Shown one piece after another: positions 63,052-64,000 of a stretch of DNA of 64,000 nt. The notes beneath the pieces are model-generated. The model did no database searches. It saw only the letters and a list, made by a program, of their open reading frames with translations, and had not been told where the DNA came from. Position 1 is the stretch's first letter. Every line of letters starts with the position of its first letter. A program made the translations under genes and the position numbers. The stretch comes from Variimorphobacter saccharofermentans (GTDB taxonomy: Bacteria > Bacillota > Clostridia > Lachnospirales > Lachnospiraceae), in NCBI RefSeq assembly GCF_014174405.1, contig NZ_JACEGA010000001.1, positions 494,001 through 558,000 of the forward strand, given 5' to 3'.

Positions 63052-64000
63052 AGTTAGTGATTGCAGAGAAACCTTCTGTGGCACAGTCCATTGCGAAGGT
63101 AATCGGAGCAGAGAAAAGAGAGGATGGATATCTGGAGGGAAACGGGTATCTGGTCAGTTGGTGTGTTGGCCATCTTGTGGAGCTTGCATCCCCGGAGTCC
63201 TACGATGAAAGGTATGAGAAGTGGAGATATGAGGATCTTCCGATTCTGCCTAAGGACTGGAATTACCAGATTGCAGATGCTACCAGAAAGCAGTTTGGGA
63301 TTCTGAAAAAGTTAATGGAGCGTGATGATGTCACAGGGCTGGTGGAAGCTACGGATGCCGGTCGTGAAGGAGAATTAATCTTCCGTCTGGTATATCATCA
63401 GGCAAAATGCAAAAAGCCATTCGAGCGCTTATGGATTTCTTCTATGGAAGACCAGGCAATCTCGGATGGCTTTTCTAATCTGAAGGCCGGGAAAGAATAC
63501 GATGACCTCTATACTGCAGCGCTTTGCAGAGAGCGGGCAGATTGGATTGTAGGGATGAATGCTACCAGACTGTTTTCCACTCTGTACGGTCAGACCCTGA
63601 ATGTGGGCCGGGTGATGACACCAACTCTTGCTATGATTGTGGAGAGGGAAGCAGAGATTGAGGGATTTAAGCCGGAACCGATTTACAGGTTGTCAATTAA
63701 GAGCGCCGGCATTGTTGCAACATCCGACCGGTTTGAAAACAAACAGGACGCAGAGGCGGTTCTTAACCGTCTCAAAGAAGAAAAGATGGCATTGGTTACG
63801 AAGCTGGAGACCACAGACAAACAGGAAAAGGCACCACAGCTTTACAGTCTGACTGCACTGCAGAGAGATGCCAACCGGTTCCTGGGATTTACGGCACAGC
63901 AGACTTTGGATTACACCCAGAGCCTTTATGAAAAAAAGCTAGTGACATATCCCAGAACAGACAGCCGTTTTTTGACGGAAGACATGGAAGGAATGATTCC
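63048..64000 (+). CDS. topB: DNA topoisomerase III (partial, runs off right edge)
   Basis: The first 317 codons from TTG 63048 (GGAGG seven bases upstream; the start overlaps the previous TGA by three bases). The TOPRIM domain is complete: KLVIAEKPSVAQSIAKVIG and VEATDAGREGELIFRLVY. The type IA core has CRERADWIVGMNATRLFS and LNVGRVMTPTLAMIV, and the catalytic Tyr301 is in KLVTYPRTDSRFL. TopB-like enzymes are standard in Tn1549-type ICEs, where they may resolve transfer or replication intermediates. Confidence 0.95.
   Translation, partial: MKLVIAEKPSVAQSIAKVIGAEKREDGYLEGNGYLVSWCVGHLVELASPESYDERYEKWRYEDLPILPKDWNYQIADATRKQFGILKKLMERDDVTGLVEATDAGREGELIFRLVYHQAKCKKPFERLWISSMEDQAISDGFSNLKAGKEYDDLYTAALCRERADWIVGMNATRLFSTLYGQTLNVGRVMTPTLAMIVEREAEIEGFKPEPIYRLSIKSAGIVATSDRFENKQDAEAVLNRLKEEKMALVTKLETTDKQEKAPQLYSLTALQRDANRFLGFTAQQTLDYTQSLYEKKLVTYPRTDSRFLTEDMEGMI

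Larger units (their letters stand above)
17235..64000. mobile_element. Tn1549/CTn-like integrative and conjugative element with cobalamin cargo (partial, mosaic)
   Basis: ICE-type genes start at 17296 (DUF6462-like, ParA, ParB, RepA_N) and resume at 47965 through 64000 with a recognisable order: DUF5688, RepA_N, PcfB, VirD4, Maff2, VirB6-like, PrgI, VirB4, C40 peptidase, DUF4315, DUF4366, RadC/ArdC, TopB. Between them lie about 25.8 kb of metabolic cargo. The left limit is approximate, and the right end, relaxase and integrase lie outside the window. Three RepA_N copies and a truncated C40 gene at the cargo edge indicate a mosaic of two related elements. Confidence 0.8.

Noticed and set aside
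1..64000. CRISPR arrays, tRNA or rRNA genes
   Set aside because: No regularly spaced repeats of CRISPR type and no recognisable tRNA or rRNA sequence were found on either strand.

Overview
The window looks like a low-to-moderate GC Firmicute of the Lachnospiraceae (Clostridium cluster XIVa) type. The housekeeping genes (guaA, a second-type topoisomerase pair parE/parC, lysA, greA, lysS) have strong AGGAGG-type ribosome binding sites, sigma-A promoters and Clostridia-like protein sequences. From lysS onward the DNA belongs to a Tn1549/CTn-like integrative and conjugative element (ICE) that runs off the right edge. The assignment to Lachnospiraceae is an inference from protein character; no rRNA is present.

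Layout. 1-3.3 kb: end of a secreted protein, then a minus-strand operon of membrane protein, small HTH regulator and lipoprotein, then a 5'-truncated hydrolase. 3.6-7.0 kb: an FkbM-type methyltransferase, guaA and a degenerate Hpt-like protein. 7.2-17.0 kb: a class II aldolase/epimerase, parC and parE (minus strand), a PHP-domain protein, lysA, greA and lysS. 17.3-21.6 kb: left ICE maintenance block (DUF6462-like protein, ParA, ParB, two RepA_N-type proteins, a membrane protein and a C40-peptidase gene cut off after its N-terminus). 21.6-47.4 kb: a metabolic cargo consisting of a divergent MATE exporter/LysR pair and then one long plus-strand set of corrinoid genes. That set starts with a cobalamin riboswitch and carries an exported CbiK-like chelatase, a lipoprotein, a BtuFCD-type ABC transporter, cobQ-cobT-cobU-cobS-second cobU-like-cobC-cbiB-cobD-cbiC-cbiD-cbiF-cbiG-cbiH-cbiJET-cobB, a Cys-rich protein, a LysR regulator and a phosphoesterase. 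A separate YxjG-type methionine synthase follows. 47.4-64 kb: the conjugation module, preceded by four 11-bp repeats and a structured leader: DUF5688, RepA_N, PcfB, VirD4, Maff2 (twice), VirB6/TrbL-like, PrgI, VirB4, NlpC/P60 peptidase, DUF4315, DUF4366, a RadC-YodL-ArdC fusion and the start of topB.

How it fits together. The cargo encodes most of the anaerobic (cobalt-early) corrin ring pathway, the nucleotide-loop assembly and a corrinoid importer under B12 feedback control. It lacks cbiL, the uroporphyrinogen steps and an ATP:corrinoid adenosyltransferase, so it must rely on genes elsewhere. It sits between two ICE blocks, with a truncated ICE gene at its left edge, which suggests that a B12 locus was inserted into, or captured by, a mosaic conjugative element. 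No integrase, relaxase, tRNA, rRNA or CRISPR array is visible in the window.
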